Translations under genes and position numbers: made by a program
Source: Cupriavidus consociatus
GTDB taxonomy: Bacteria; Pseudomonadota; Gammaproteobacteria; Burkholderiales; Burkholderiaceae
Length of the DNA stretch: 64,000 nt
Direction of reading: 5' to 3'
Assembly: GCF_017814975.1 (NCBI RefSeq)
Contig: NZ_JAGIQA010000007.1
Span: 222,375 to 286,374, forward strand
Notes under the pieces: generated by a model
Seen by the model: only the letters and a program-made list of their open reading frames with translations
Told to the model about the DNA's origin: nothing
Database searches by the model: none
Shown: piece after piece, positions 63,976-64,000 of the stretch
Position numbering within the stretch: position 1 is the first letter of the stretch
How the letters are laid out: the number at the start of each line of letters is the position of its first letter

Positions 63976-64000
63976 GCCTGGCGATGACCTACTTTCACAC
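63976..64000 (-). rRNA. rrf: 5S ribosomal RNA, 3' end only
   Basis: The reverse complement reads GTGTGAAAGTAGGTCATCGC followed by CAGGC, the 3' end of betaproteobacterial 5S rRNA. Only 25 nt lie in the window. The rest, and presumably 23S and 16S, lie beyond the right edge. Confidence 0.88.

Overview
The window is GC-rich, densely coded DNA of a betaproteobacterium. It looks like Burkholderiaceae, most probably Cupriavidus or a close relative. The reasons are the napEDABC plus ccm layout, the SDR-type threonine dehydrogenase next to kbl, the protein sequences in general, and a 5S rRNA 3' end (minus strand, cut by the right edge) of the betaproteobacterial kind. No phage, integrase, transposase, CRISPR array or tRNA was recognised.

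Layout. (1) 0.6-11.8 kb: periplasmic nitrate reductase napEDABC followed without a break by the complete cytochrome c maturation set ccmABCDEFGHI, all on the plus strand and mostly joined by ATGA overlaps. NapB and NapC are c-type cytochromes, so the machinery is made together with its clients. (2) 11.8-14.6 kb: threonine catabolism (tdh and kbl) divergent from an XRE-cupin regulator. (3) 14.7-34.5 kb: a gene set for complete picolinate (pyridine-2-carboxylate) breakdown. It has a three-gene molybdenum hydroxylase (picA type), the lower pathway picC, picD, picE, picF and picG, an MHS-type permease, a five-gene ABC importer, a four-component Rieske hydroxylase (picB type) and a MarR regulator (picR type). 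Nine near-identical copies of a 12-bp palindrome, TCAGYAYRCTGA, lie only in the intergenic regions of this block and appear to tie it into one regulon. (4) 34.6-36.7 kb: an ankyrin-repeat protein, a small hypothetical gene and a TAT-exported intradiol-dioxygenase-like protein. (5) 37-42.3 kb: a TRAP transporter and an MFS permease preceded by a perfect 30-bp palindrome. (6) 42.8-49.3 kb: a four-gene exopolysaccharide-type operon: a HlyD-like adaptor, a glycosidase-like periplasmic protein, a BcsA-like synthase with a PilZ domain, and a NodT-type outer-membrane channel. (7) 49.5-54.4 kb: a TonB-dependent receptor divergent from a Fur-family regulator, an RhtA-like exporter, a GNAT protein and an HxlR regulator. 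(8) 54.4-63.2 kb: assimilatory nitrate and nitrite reduction (narK, nirB, nirD, a nasB-like flavoprotein, nasA) behind a sigma-54 promoter with an NtrC-like site upstream. (9) 63.2-64 kb: a non-coding inverted-repeat element, a strong terminator and the end of an rRNA operon.

How it fits together. Two separate nitrate systems are present. Nap is periplasmic and depends on the Ccm proteins. NarK/Nas/Nir is cytoplasmic and probably under nitrogen control. The picolinate block should run picolinate to 6-hydroxypicolinate (PicA), 3,6-dihydroxypicolinate (PicB), 2,5-dihydroxypyridine (PicC), N-formylmaleamate (PicD), maleamate (PicE), maleate plus ammonia (PicF) and fumarate (PicG). The step order comes from published work on Alcaligenes faecalis recalled from memory. 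The domain and motif assignments come from the sequence.
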